Below, in pieces: positions 45,941-57,268 of a DNA stretch of 59,516 nucleotides (the first letter of the stretch is position 1; each line of letters begins with the position of its first letter). Where the stretch lies: assembly GCF_000204055.1 (NCBI RefSeq), contig NW_006768768.1:1475827-1535342 (forward strand). The letters run 5' to 3'. The stretch comes from Melampsora larici-populina 98AG31 (Eukaryota > Basidiomycota > Pucciniomycetes > Pucciniales > Melampsoraceae). The notes beneath the pieces were generated by a model. That model worked only from the letters and a program-made list of their open reading frames with translations, had not been told where the DNA came from and made no database searches. A program made the position numbers and the translations under genes.

Positions 45941-46810
45941 CACTACACCAAATGTAATCTTTACCGGGCGGTAAAGAAAACATTTTGTGTAGTGTACACT
46001 GTGAACATCATTCAACTTCCCCAAGTTGGAAGAGGAAAATGATTAATAGTACAGTGGCGTCATGATGAGTATTTTTTTGTATTTTACACGCAGATATTGG
46101 TTTATGTACTAACAATAAACGCTGAAAATCATCAAAAACTTACATGTAACAATACCTGAAATTTGGGTCATGAGTATGAAGACAATATTTTGTGGTCTGA
46201 AAACTTCAATAACTTTTGCAATTCTGCTCCAAGTAACTCGATTTTTGGTTCATTCAAAAGCTGAACTATTCTCCTTCACACTTCATAATGTTAGTAAGGT
46301 GCTATCTAGTCATTTAAACACTCTACATATGTTCAAACAGTTCTGCATGAATATCTCTGTAGGATCTTTTTGAGACCAGCTACAGATGTGATGTCTGAAT
46401 GAAAAATGTAGAGGAAAGGCTCACCTTTTTAATGCACTTCAAATCGAGTGATTTGATTCAGAACTGCAAAAGTTATTGATGTTTGAAGATTTCAAAATCC
46501 TGTCTTCAAAATCAAGGGCCAAATTTCAGGTATTGTTACAGGTGGGTTTTTGATGATTCTCAGCCTTTATTGTTAGTACATTAACCAATGTCCGTGTGTA
46601 AAATACAAAAAAATACTCATCATGACGCTCTAACATCTAGGAACAAGGTGCATATTTTTTCAGATTTTTAGCTCTCTTCCTGTTGCCTCAGGACTTTTCT
46701 ATGTCAGTAGTTTTCTTTACCGCCAGGTAAAGATTACATTTTGTGTAGTGTACACTGTGAACATCATTCAACTTCCCCAAGTTGGAAGAGGAAAATGATT
46801 AATAGTACAG
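45941..46810. mobile_element. Fold-back element with terminal double palindromes
   Basis: Outer blocks: ACACTACACCAAATG with CTTTACCGGGCGGTAAAG (45941-45994) on the left and CTTTACCGCCAGGTAAAG (46708-46750) on the right. The left block is itself a palindrome closing with ACATTTTGTGTAGTGT. Long arms of about 180 bp (46045-46230 against 46455-46635) include GTCATGATGAGTATTTTTTT and GTACTAACAATAAA, and are largely complementary. About 72 bases (GTACACTGTGAACATCATTC onward) are repeated directly at 45990-46052 and 46744-46809. No coding region. Confidence 0.55.
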
Positions 46811-46835
46811 TTTGTCATAAAAGGATCCAATACTG

Positions 46836-47290
46836 CACACCTGAGACATAACACCCACACTACATATGTGCAGCAAGCTAAGTAAATAGTTATCTATCAT
46901 GTACATACAGGTCTGCTCAGTTTTTTGCCCATCAGAATAAATAAATCACATGTTATACCACATGTAACTTTTTTGACCTTGGAAAAATTGTCGCAAAAAT
47001 TCACTACATATAATGCTGTAGCTGCTCAGGCAATATTACTGAAGCTGTTTCATAGTAACAGAAAGGGTGTTACATGCAGTTGAGTTGATGAGATCACACC
47101 AAAACACTGGGTGGGTGTATGTAGTCAATCTTTTGAATACTTTTGTCAATCTGAAAAAAGTTACAGCATGTATTACATATGAATAACTTATGCTGATGAG
47201 CAGATAACTGAGCAGAACTGTATGTACATGATAACCACCTATTCACTGAGCCTGTTGCACATATGTAGTGTGTGTGTTCTGGCTTAGGTG
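46836..47290. repeat. Inverted-repeat element, about 455 bp
   Basis: Arms of about 105 bp: CACCTGAG...CACACTACATATGTGCA, later ATCATGTACATACAG and CTGCTCAGTT, against the inverse ending CTTAGGTG at 47290. Many mismatches; no clear target duplication. Probably an old MITE. Confidence 0.5.
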
Positions 47291-48358
47291 TGGAGTGATA
47301 GATCATTTTATGACAAATCATACTCCCAATCATTTTTTCCTGCCCACTTGGGGAAGCCGAATAATGTTTGCAGTGGTATAGTGGTGAAGGGATGTGATAG
47401 GTCAAGCGACAACACAGACCCAGCCAGTCAGGCCAACTCAAGATTTCAATCCAAAATGATCAATGTCATTTTGATCACAGGTTTGGGCTTGCGTTGAGCC
47501 TACATCAGCAGTAATGAACTTTAGGTGATCAGTAACAACACTGGTATAGACCTTTTGGTCAGTATTCCTTTACCTCACATCGCTCAGTCAGTTGCTTATT
47601 GCAATGTTTATGCCATCAATTGGGTTGACTGTGACCTTTGCACAACTCCTGTCATTTACAGTAGGATGTGAGTGTCTTTGGTCTTTTGTGTACATCACTG
47701 TAGACCCATGAGAGTGGGAGGAATCCAGGTCACGTTGTCCGCAGGTAAGTACATGGCTAAAAAAACAAATTTGCATACAAGCATGGTGCTAGGGCTGTAT
47801 GATGCCTTTACTGGGACTTCTCAGGTGGACTCTGATAATTCTCAGCAAAAATACAAAAGTCCAATGTACCCCCACAGAGGATGTGATTGGGGAACTTGGG
47901 ATAACAAATGATAGAACAGTCAATTCAAGAGAAAAATCACAACGACTACTCAGTTGGACAAACAAAGCCAGGGACACATCAAGGAAATTAACACTGCAGT
48001 CAATAAAAGATAAGATTACGAAGTAAGAAAGAGTGGGTAACTTGGGATAACAAATGACAGAGCAGTTGAATCAAAATAACAATAACAACGACTACTCAGT
48101 TGGACATATAAATATACCAATGATACACTGAAAGATATGATTGGAAACACCTTGAGAAATAATGGCATTTGAGCCAAGGAGTTTCGACTTTGTCAGATGT
48201 TGAAACTGTTGGGTTTCTGAAAAGGATGAAACATACTTACAACTTTCGCATACAATTCCACCTTACAACTTTTGAAAACAATTGCACCCATTGTTACTGT
48301 TGCGTAGGATATACCAGAGCAAGGTAAGCCTCAAGTTCCTGCGGGGTCTTCCCTTCCA
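47291..48358. other. Intergenic with a direct repeat
   Basis: A block of about 73 bp (AACTTGGGATAACAAATGA ... CAACGACTACTCAGTTGGAC) occurs at 47889-47963 and again at 48034-48108. No gene seen. Confidence 0.45.
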
Positions 48359-50150
48359 TCACCAATCTTTCACAGAATGACTTTTGTTCCTTGTGTTCCT
48401 CTTGCGAGATTCTTCTGGCTTTGGCCTCACATTTTTCTTCATGGTCAGGAAATAACTTTCCTTAGCCCAGCTGAGGTCTGACACTTGAGCATACAATTCC
48501 TGGTCCGCTTTGATTTGAGTCGATTCCAGTTGTTGATGAACTGCACTAGCTTTGATGACCATCTTGAGCCTGGTTTTGTTACCTTGCTGTATCACCCAGG
48601 CAAGGGCATGTTTATGCTCTTTGCTGTGAACGTGGGATGGATCAATCGAGGGAAGGGGCTCTAAACCTCGGTGTGACAAGGTTGAACGTGCTACACCACG
48701 TTTGGATCCTCCTTGAGTAGCTGGGGTCGCGGTGGTTGTCAGAGAGTCATCATCAGAGTTGTCCAAAGCTCGTTCTTCTGCAGTGAGGGGTGCAGCTTTG
48801 GTGACACATCTCTTGGTGGCCTTGTGGTAAGATTGACTATCATCCTTGGATGCATCTAGGCTAGGTATTCGGTGAGGAGGTTCATCGTCAGAGTCGTCCA
48901 ATGTGTGTTCCTCTGCAGTAAGAGGCGCCGTCTTGGTGACACGTTTCTTGGGGGATTGACAATAAACCCGGGTCGGTTGATTTTCCACGGTTTTGGCTTG
49001 AGAGAGGGCAGGGGGTCGGCAAGCAGTTGGTCCTTTGGAGTCTCCTTGGTTGAATCATCTGGGGTGGGTGGAGGTGAACTGAATTGGTTGTTGATGAAAT
49101 CGCGATAGCGTTTGTTGATTGGTTTATTGAAGTGCTTAGCAGGCTCATTAGGCGACCTGAGTGTTTTTTTTGTCAACTTGAGGCTCATCAACGCCAGGTT
49201 CCCCAATGTCTACGTCTGGCATGTTTGAAGGATTGGCCGTGATCATAGGTAAGGGGAGCCCTAGATGTTCAAAAGAAGAGAGCCATCAGCAAGAAGTGCG
49301 AGATCACTGGATGTGAACCCAAAATCAAAATAGACATCCAAACTGACCATGATTGTGGCCATTGGTTGTTTCTCCATCGTCACTTTCATCATCATTGTTG
49401 TTGTATGCACCAATGCCAACTTCACTGTCATCGTCAGAATCCAGACCACTGTTGAGAATACCAAACGGGGTAACATTGCCTTTGTCCCTGAAGAGGACAT
49501 CCATGTTGCTGTAACAGGGACACATGGAATCAAGCAACTCCTCCATGGTATGTATTCCAGCCATGCAATTCTTTGCAGACAGGCCACTGCCTGTTTTCAG
49601 GCTAAATTTCTTTGCAAGGATGTATTTTGACTTGTAGTGTTTGAGACGCAGGTACAGAACTCAACCGTTAAGGCACATATTTGTGGTATTGTGCCAAATG
49701 TTATAGTTGTTGTTGAGTTCAATAGCAAGAGGATTCAACAGAGACTGGGGACTCATTGGAAGTCCGGACACCCTAGTCTGACTACCAGCCCCAAAGAGAG
49801 CTTGACAGATATGTGGTTTGGATAGGTAAGTAATGATTGTTTGATAGTCAATGCAATCTAAAGGCGGGCTATCCTTTGACGTCTTGCTTGAACCGGATGG
49901 CACTATAGATTGACTTTGAGTGTGTGCTACCGCGGCCAGTCGGGAGTGTTTGACAGTAACCACATTGGGTTTTGAGGCCACAGGCAGTCCAGAAGCGATC
50001 AATTCCGCATTAATCTGAGCCCTTGTTCGGCAAGACCTAGGTGCCTATTGGAGGACCAAAAAATTGGTCAGTTTTCAAAACCAAGAAACCAAGAATCAGT
50101 TGACTTAGAAAATGACATACTTTTCTGTTTGGCTGAGTCTTCGGAGGCAT
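48359..50150 (-). pseudogene. Myb/SANT-like transposon ORF relic
   Basis: Starts MPPKTQPNRK at 50150, then an intron (GTATGT...ATAG) and APRSCRTRAQINAELIASGL. The block around LDCIDYQTIITYLSKPHICQ, LFGAGSQTRVSGLPMSPQSL, HYKSKYILAKKFSLKTGSGL and IHTMEELLDSMCPCYSNMDV then LFRDKGNVTPFG has the layout of rust transposon ORFs with a Myb/SANT-like DNA-binding domain. One TGA interrupts NG-stop-VLYLRLKHYK near 49665. An intron (GTCAGT...CTAG near 49345-49263) leads to the C-terminal half, which carries two imperfect copies of VTKxAPLTAEE-LD-SDD and a basic helix (SRKRNTRNKSHSVKDW). Frame changes near an A-run (49165) and near 49000 suggest indels. It has lost any transposase partner in view. Confidence 0.55.
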
Positions 50151-50980
50151 TATGATATAGACTGCAACAACAGAGAGCAAGAACCAGTAAGATGATTGCA
50201 AGGATGATGATGACAATGGATTTGCCTGGCGATCCAATTGGCAATTAAGCAGGTAGCAGTAGGCAAAAGTAAATAGCAAAAACAGGAAGATCCAAAAGTC
50301 AAGCGTGGAAAAGAATGAAATCTGAAAATGTTGAGCCTGGAGAATCTCAAAGCGGAAATCTGAGAACACACACCTTAAGTATTTGCCTGAAATCATATGT
50401 GGCATCAAGGGCATGTTTGAAGCCGGTGCGCTTGTTCTGTCATGGTGTGAGATACAGTCAAAGCTTGATGATCGTCCTGATAAGCAGGTCAGTTTGCAAA
50501 ACAACTTGCAACCTTCAAAATGATGCCATAGAGCAATAGTCCTAGGTACAGGCAATTAACATGCCCGTCCTGATACAATCGTTCCAGAGCCGCCATCGTG
50601 TGAGTGCTGGATCAATAAGAAAAGTAATTTGAAAGTCATATTTGGTGAAAGATGGTGTGGATGTGCAATTGCAAGGTTGGCCATGGCAAACACAGCATCA
50701 ACAAACGGGCTCCAACACGGATACAATGTCAAAATGGGTCCAATGTTGGCAATTGGGGAAAAGATGGGCCACTGTTGTTCAATACAATTTGTTAATGTAA
50801 GAGGAAACTATCAAAAGAACAGCAAAACAAAAAAAACATTGGCAAGAAAAAAACAGATGTTGAACTTCAAGGGACGCCTAAAAAAACAGGGACAAAAGAA
50901 AGATTTTTTTCTGGGGAAATGTTCCTGTTGCTTGCAACAAGTTTATAAATTTTAAGACAGATGAGGAGTTTACAAAATGG
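50151..50980. other. Intergenic
   Basis: Short frames only. 50629-50955 is open and Lys-rich but has no recognised content. No element limits seen. Confidence 0.3.
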
Positions 50981-51206
50981 TGAACCACCTCTAAAGGTGG
51001 TTCACAAACTTAGACTTTTACTTAAAATTTAAAGTCGCCGAACCAAACTTAAAACTTAAAAAATGGCTGTAAAACCCCTTCTTGAACCACCTTATTGCAC
51101 AACTGTGGACCACCTCTAAAGGTGGTACAGTTAAAATTTATAGAGCCCAAACAAAATGTAAAATATAAAAATGGGCTGTAAAAGCCCTTATTGAACCACC
51201 CTAATA
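50981..51206. repeat. Direct repeat of about 120 bp with a hairpin
   Basis: ACCACCTCTAAAGGTGGT, a palindrome, occurs at 50984-51001 and 51109-51126. Each is followed by related AT-rich sequence and by TGAACCACC. Two diverged tandem units. Confidence 0.55.
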
Positions 51207-51208
51207 AC

Positions 51209-52164
51209 ACTACACAAAATATGATATTTTCCGGGCAGAAAATATAAATACTGACACACAAAAATATTGAGCAGTCAGGAGGGGAGAGAAAAATACAAAA
51301 AGATATGCACATTAGTGGCTCTCAAACCTGCCCTGGTTTTCAAAAAACCCAGTTGACCCAGTTGTTTTTTGGCAGTAACTTTGTGTATCAAGTTGACATT
51401 TGTTGACAGCTCCCAGCCAAAAATTCCACTGGGTCAGGTTTGAGAGCCACTATTGTTCCTATGGTTGAGGCATTTGATTTAAGTATTTTTTTGAATTTTT
51501 AGTGTGAAAATTGTTGATTGTACTAACAAAAAACCTCCAGGATCATTGGATTACAACCTGTAAGAGATATTGGAATTTGGCCAATGGGTGACAAGGGGAT
51601 AATTTGAATTCAACTATTGCTTGTATCTTTTTCAATTCTTGGCCAAACCACCCAATTTTTGGTTCATTGCAAAGCTAACCGCTGTGACTATATCTTTCAT
51701 TCAGACAGGAAAGCTGCATCTGATTCCAGAAAAACTCTATGTGGCAATATATGAAATAGATTCAAGGACAAATAACTTTTTTTGCAGCAGAGCTACAGAT
51801 TTGATGCAGCGACGTAAAATTTGAATGAAGTCCATGGCTTTCTAATGAACTAATTATCCAGTGTTTTGACCAAGAATTGCAAAAGATATGAAGGATCTTA
51901 CAATTGAAATTATCCCCTTGTCATCCATGAGCCAAATTCCAATATCTGTTACAGGTTGTAATCTGATGATCCTGCAGGTTTTTTGTCAGTACAGTCAACA
52001 ATTTTCACACTAAAAATACAAAAAAATACTCAAAACAAAGGTCTCAACCATAGGAACAATATGCATATTTTTTTGTATTTTCCTCTCTCTTCCTGACTGC
52101 TCAATATTTTTGCGTGTCAGTATTTGTATTTTCCGCCCGGAAAATATTATATTTTGTGGAGTGT
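51209..52164. mobile_element. Fold-back Harbinger-type element, about 0.95 kb
   Basis: TAA flanks CACTACACAAAATAT on the left and the inverse of ATTTTGTGGAGTG on the right. Arms of about 110 bp share TTTTCCGGGC, AATACTGACAC and CAAAAATATTGAGCAGTCAGG. A second inner pair of arms (51470-51605 and 51900-52050) includes GTGAAAATTGTTGA and ACAACCTGTAA. The interior (TTTTTGGTTCATT..AAAGCT) resembles that of the element at 45941, so the two are one family. The left arm is split by a 138-bp nested MITE (51314-51451). Confidence 0.65.
51314..51451. mobile_element. Nested 138-bp MITE
   Basis: Inverted repeats AGTGGCTCTCAAACCTG and CAGGTTTGAGAGCCACT, perfect over 17 bp. ATT at 51311-51313 and 51452-51454. 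The opposite arm of the host element has the uninterrupted site (inverse of ATATTGTTCCTATGG), which proves the insertion. Confidence 0.8.
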
Positions 52165-52257
52165 AATGCATAGGTTCAATTTTAAAAAACCGGATCTCTG
52201 TAGCCAAAAAGCATAGCTTTCCAAGGAGGATTAACCTTTGAACCAAATTAAACTAAG

Positions 52258-53813
52258 ATGGATGACCCAGAAGAACCTTCTCTGGCTGTTGAGCCCCTCA
52301 AGCTTGACCACCTGAACCCCATACATGTCACAAAGATTGTCAACATCATTTATTTTGCATTGAGTCCTCTCCTTCCGGCCACTTTCTCACCCATTCTGAA
52401 CTCAGAGGAGCACAAACTCCATTTACTCAAGAAAGGGCTTCAAACTTTGAAAGATGCCTCAAGAAAGCAATGTGACAAGATTGAATCTTGCCAAGATGCT
52501 GGTGAAGAGATCTCCACGGCCAACAATGAATGGCTTGATCCAAGTGGTAATTTGATAACAGACAAATCCTAATTGACAAACTGCTTGTTGCAAAAGATAA
52601 TGAACCTTACTGCTTTGCATACCACAAATATCAAGCTATTTGATCTATAATCGAATCTTATCAATATACTTTAGTTGAAGTGGCTGCAAAGAAAATGAAC
52701 AGAGGCAAAAAGGATCCAACTGCTGATGACCTCAGCAAAGGTCAGGGAAAGCGGCCTTATTTTCATCTTTTGAAACCAGTCCAATCACAACATTTGTATT
52801 GAAACTCAGAAAAACACAAGGAAAGTCTTACTTACAATCAACAATTAGAAGTAATTGATTGGTATTATGCAAACGGGGAAAGTCAGACTAAGACTTACCT
52901 TTACTTCTCAAAGATTCATCACAAAATGGGAATCAGTCAACCTAATATCTTGCGTTAGCTCAAAGACAAAGACTTGATTTGCAAGATCTCCTCCAATGTT
53001 GGTCCTCAAACTAAACAAAAGGCCAATGTCAAGTTTCCCAACATTGAGGAACTTCTTGTCAATTGGTGCTGTATGTGCAAGCAGACTGGCCAATTTGTTA
53101 CCAGTGAACAAATCAAGGAAAAGTGGCACCACTTTGCTCAAATCAAAAACATTGGCAGCAAGAATTGGCTTACCCTCAGTGGTGGATGGCTTGAATCATT
53201 CAAAAACAGACATGGCCTTTGGGGATTCAAGTGGCATGGCAAGGCTGGATATGCTAAACCAGAAACTGTTAAAGCCAAAAGAGATCAAATCAAGGTGATT
53301 GTAGCTGAATACAGACCAAGTGATATCTACAATATGGACGAGACTGGCTTGTTTTACGCATAAGTGCTTTTTGTTTATCTGTCTCTTCCTTCGGCATGTC
53401 TTCTCACACTTTTTCTGCGTCTGTCACAGGATGCCACCAGACCAAGGCTTAGCAAGTGTCAGCACTTCTGGTGTGAAAGGCTCCCAAGCCAGAATCACTG
53501 TTCTGTGCGTCTGTAACACTGATGGATCCAACAAGCAATATCTCACCTTTATTGGTTGATGGAAATCACCGTGATGCTCCAATGAAAAAAACCCAGCCAG
53601 CCTGAGAATTGACTATTATTTCAATGCCACATCATGGATGACATCTTTTATCTTTGAGATGTGGATTCGTACCTGGGACCAACAACTCCAAGCTGACAAG
53701 AGGAAGATCTTGCTGTTACTCAATAACTTTGCTGGTCATAAGATTGAAGAGAATCAACTCAGTGGATTGGAAATTTTGCAGATATTGATAAGTGAGTTAT
53801 CTGTTTCCTTTCA
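52258..53813 (+). pseudogene. Jerky/pogo-type (DDE_1) transposase relic
   Basis: The N-terminal part begins MDDPEEPSLAVEPLKLDHLN at 52258. From about 52812 comes a helix-turn-helix block, HKESLTYNQQLEVIDWYYAN and KTYLYFSKIHHKMGISQPNI. Then a CENP-B/Tc5-type DNA-binding domain (FPNIEELLVNW, WLESFKNRHGLWGFKWHG) and the catalytic core: IYNMDETGLFY (first Asp), an intron near 53362-53429, GVKGSQARITVLCVCNTDGS, DYYFNATSWMTSFIFEMW and ILLLLNNFAGHK. Lesions are TAA after DKS (52570), TAG at 52956-52958 in ILR-stop-LKDKD, TGA at 53557-53559, another stop at 53569, and Asn in place of the second catalytic Asp of DNF. It is a dead copy; no terminal repeats were identified around it. Confidence 0.72.
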
Positions 53814-54459
53814 GTAAATCAAGACACCCTATTATTTTACTCACACATGGTTTTTGAATGGTCACTGCTCTTGAATAATTTTATACTTCTGTCACATCAA
53901 ATGATATATGAAGTTGAGTTTAGCCAGTAAATATTTACCTTCAAACAAAATCAACACTTGGGTGATCCCCACCTCTTTTGAGAATGAAGGGCAGATATCT
54001 GTAAATACCAATAGCCCACCATAAGAATATATCTGTGATTAGATCCTGTCAAAAGACATGATCAATTAGGTTGTACAGAACCTTATCCTTTCTCTCACTA
54101 TTTTGTTGCACTCCATCAATATGGTATGTATAGTAGTGTACATTTAGATTGATGCAATTCAGAATTAAAGTGGGCATGTTAGAAGGCAATGTTGAGTTGT
54201 AATATACATTTTTCAATGTGAACTGTTCTCAGTAACCTTCAGTGGGATACCCAAGAAAGTCCCACAATTGCTCCTTGTGACTCACTAGGAGCAAGCACAG
54301 GACTTTGCTGAGTATACTTCAGCAGGCAGGCATGCCTATTCCCTAGTCTACTGATGTCAAATCTAAAAATAAATGTTGGATTTTGCTTCCTGATTCCAAA
54401 GAAGCCTTTCATTGTCTTTTCAAAAATCATGCCGAGTGGCTGGGAAAAGTTGAATAATA
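53814..54459. other. Intergenic, downstream of the transposase relic
   Basis: No gene seen. 54239-54360 may belong to the duplicated sequence that starts at about 54460. Confidence 0.3.
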
Positions 54460-54777
54460 CTAGGTATGCACCAGCAGAATCAAGGTATGAGATACAAACT
54501 GAACCAACAATAGTGATGGCACATATCCTAGTTAAAAAAACATAGACAAAAGCCAATTTATCCATTGATTCACTCAATTGTGAAGACATGATCAAAAAAC
54601 ATGAGCCATGTTCCAGACTCAGCCCAACTAGATTCTCACCAAGTATCCCAAACAGCTTCCTTCAATATCAACACAAATATTCCCACCGCACAACCTGATG
54701 AAGACTTTAATTTGTAGATGATACAAGAAATAAGAATATTGAAAAAAAACTGTGATGTGCTTGATTGTGGCCAAAAG
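54460..54777. repeat. First copy of a dispersed duplication, left part
   Basis: 54460-54680 is about 80-85% similar by eye to 58435-58660 (shared ATGCA.CAGCAG.ATCA, AAGTATCCCAAACA). 54750-54776 (TGTGCTTGATTGTGGCCAAA) matches 58987-59010. On the minus strand it translates to fragments such as IMSSQLS and KLAFVY, suggesting an old membrane-protein gene, not identified. Confidence 0.5.
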
Positions 54778-56120
54778 TGTTGGTGTTCAATTGACTCAAT
54801 GAAGAATTGTAGAGTATTATAAGATGTTGAAGAATTGAATAAGATCAATGTAGAGTTGGATTAGTAAAGAAGAGGTGTTGGAGTTAAATCACAGATTTAC
54901 ATGAAGATGTCATCAAATTAGGAGATGATGACAAAAGGGAAATCCTTTGCCCCAATTATTCAAATTGAATACTTATAGAAAAATGCTTCATTTCATGTCG
55001 TTTCTCTTTCCCCATCTTTGGAAAGAGAAACATATGTAACTTTTAATCTTGTTTTCACTATTGTTTTCCTTTATAATTGATTATAAACTAATTTGTGTCA
55101 AAACATAGTTGTCTTTCTCCAGATCATTTAGCTCACTATCATCTTGTGTGCTTTATCTATACAAACTTATTTGTCAGGTACTTATCATATCATATGTCTA
55201 ATTACAAAATCCATAGCTTGTTCCTTTATGTTATATGGTTGTGTTTTCTTATCAGTGTTTACGTCAGAGATTCTTCCATATATAGGAGATCTATCCGTGT
55301 GATATTATCTAATATCAAAGCGCATATCAGAGTGCATCTCAGACTTTCAGTAGGTTATCTTCACAAGGGTGTACTCCAAAACATGTGGACATTTTCATGG
55401 TAGCAAGAGATACAATGTATCAATTCACAATCATTATTTATGTGGATGAGCAATAAGGATCTCTTTTCCACCTCAGTCAAAAACCCACCTTCTTTGACTC
55501 ACTCTCAATCAGAGGAAGAACAAAACAATACTTCATTACGGATATTGAGTTCTCTTCTTTGGCCTGTGCCAAATCCTACTGAAAACTCTCACTGCCGGCA
55601 TATTTGGCTTGGAGACAAACATCCAAGGAGTCCTCGGACGGCGCCCCCCAGGAAAAGGGCACCCGAGGGCTAATTCCGAGGAAAATGTTGGCCCTGCCCG
55701 TTGCCTCGAATTGGATCCTCGGATGGGGGTTAACTTGGAGTCAGAGTCCGAGGAATCCTCAGATTTTTGGCTCCGAGCCAAATATGCTGGCTGTGTCTTT
55801 AAATCATACTAATCCAAATCAATCTACTTCATCAACCTTACCAATGTCTATCCAACCAAGCCAACCGACTATGCAGGGCACCAATAAGCAACTACAAGCT
55901 GTTTATGTCAATCAAGCTCTAAGCAAAATCTGTCCTGGAAAGCCACTTTTGTAGGACAATTATTTTGTCTGGTCATGTAAAGTTAGAAACGGTCTGGAGA
56001 CGTTCTACATTGATTACATAGAGTCTGACAATATTAAAGACAAATCAGGATCAATTATTCATGAAGTAGCTAGCAAAATTCTTACCTCCTGGTTACTCAA
56101 ACAAATGAACACCAACAAAA
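54778..56120 (+). mobile_element. Truncated copia element: LTR plus partial gag
   Basis: A 620-bp LTR runs TGTTGGTGTTCAATTGA...CATTTTCA (54778-55397) and is followed by TGGTAGCAAGAG, the same primer site type as the full element at 16498. Gag remnants follow: a Ser/Asn-rich start near 55440 and, after a nested MITE, WSCKVRNGLETFYIDYIESD, then IIHEVASKILTSWLLKQMNT. These align in pattern with Gag of the full copy (WSSEVRNGTKSL, VVRESLTTWMISKL). It breaks off near 56120 without integrase, RT or a second LTR. Several stops. The LTR sequence differs from that of the 16498 element, so it is another family. Confidence 0.65.
55598..55791. mobile_element. MITE nested in the copia gag relic
   Basis: Inverted ends CATATTTGGCTTGGAG and CTCCGAGCCAAATATG, with inner pairs AGGAGTCCTCGGAC and GTCCGAGGAATCCT. 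It is GC-rich against an AT-rich background. Target duplication not clear. Confidence 0.6.
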
Positions 56121-56260
56121 TGGTATTGAGTTAACTCCAAGGCTTCCCTGGCTGTGCAAAGCCTTAGATTGAGAATCCAAATACCACCCACTGAGGCAGC
56201 TGTCATGATGAGGAATGCATGTTAAAACCCACAGGAACCTTCAGTCAACCTGGAAAATAG
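56121..56260. repeat. First copy of the dispersed duplication, right part
   Basis: ACTCCAAGGCT...GGCAGCTGTCATGATGAGGA matches 59022-59165. In the second copy this part directly follows the segment matched by 54750-54776, so the truncated copia lies between two halves of one repeat. Confidence 0.6.
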
Positions 56261-56908
56261 GCACAATTTGTTAAATAAATTCAATGATAAATTTCCTGAT
56301 GTGGTGAAGAATAAAAATACAACAAAAGAAGTGGCAGGGCATATATTTCTCCCACTGAGTTTGAGTAACATTGTTGCCAAAACTTCAAGGCCCTTCTTGA
56401 TGTGAAATGAAAAAGATTGAAAACAAAAGGGAACAAAACATAGACACTAATTTTGAGCTCTAATGACATGTTTTTGGTGCCTCAGAATGATCAAAAGAAT
56501 CTGTATCCACGTCATACAGTGCAGAGTTCAGGAGGGAAACCCTTAGACACCAGGATGATAATCTATTGAAGCTTAGAAGACCTCCTTTCTCTAGGTGATG
56601 ATTAGACAGAGAGGAATTTGCACCATGTGCGAGTGCTACATCCTTTGTGGCAAGAGAAGCTAAGGATAAAAAGGCCAGGGATTGAGATGAGTTGCTGATA
56701 CCATTAGTGACTGGCTTGATTGACATCAGTTTGACATAAGGTCAAACTTGAGTTAAAAATTACTTCGAACAATGATAATTAGCCTTACATGTTGAGGTTC
56801 AAGAATAATGATGCTATACACTTGATGCGCCACAGAAGAAGAACATTTTTTGTTAGTATGGTGTCTCACAGATAGCTAAAAAAGGACTGGTCAGACAAGG
56901 AAACTCAC
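56261..56908. other. Intergenic
   Basis: No gene supported. A frame at 56460-56726 lacks recognisable content. Confidence 0.3.
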
Positions 56909-57268
56909 TTATGATTGACCTCCAACAGGGGTGCCACAGTGTTCAGGATCACAAAGATTACATGCCCATGCATGCTCGCCATCAAATTCACATTTTCCAA
57001 GAGTGTGTATCTTTTCATCCTCATCAGTACATTGACGACATCTGTATTTTCCCAAATTGATAACACATTTACACTTTAACCAATTGGTCCTAGTACATGT
57101 GTCACAATCAATCGGGATTCCACAAATCTGGTTGTATTTGCTCATTTCCATATCAATCTTGCAGTGAACACATTGAGGTGGTGTAGGTGGTGTACACAAG
57201 CCCACTTGTGCTAGTCCAAGTAGGCAAGCTGTTAACATGATGAAAGTGACTTTTGATTGTGATTTCAT
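56909..57268 (-). CDS. Small secreted cysteine-rich protein, 119 aa
   Basis: Single exon. The signal peptide MKSQSKVTFIMLTACLLGLA ends near QVGLC-TPP. The mature chain of about 90 residues has 13 Cys in a regular CxxC-like arrangement: CVHC, CGIPIDCDTC, CKC, CRQC, C, CNLC and HC, with TPPTPP at the start. Paired CxxC units suggest several disulphides or metal sites. It is secreted, Cys-rich and under 150 aa, so in a rust it is a candidate apoplastic effector or cell-wall protein. Not assigned to a family. No intron needed; stop TAA at 56911-56909. Confidence 0.7.
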   Translation of the reverse strand: MKSQSKVTFIMLTACLLGLAQVGLCTPPTPPQCVHCKIDMEMSKYNQICGIPIDCDTCTRTNWLKCKCVINLGKYRCRQCTDEDEKIHTLGKCEFDGEHAWACNLCDPEHCGTPVGGQS

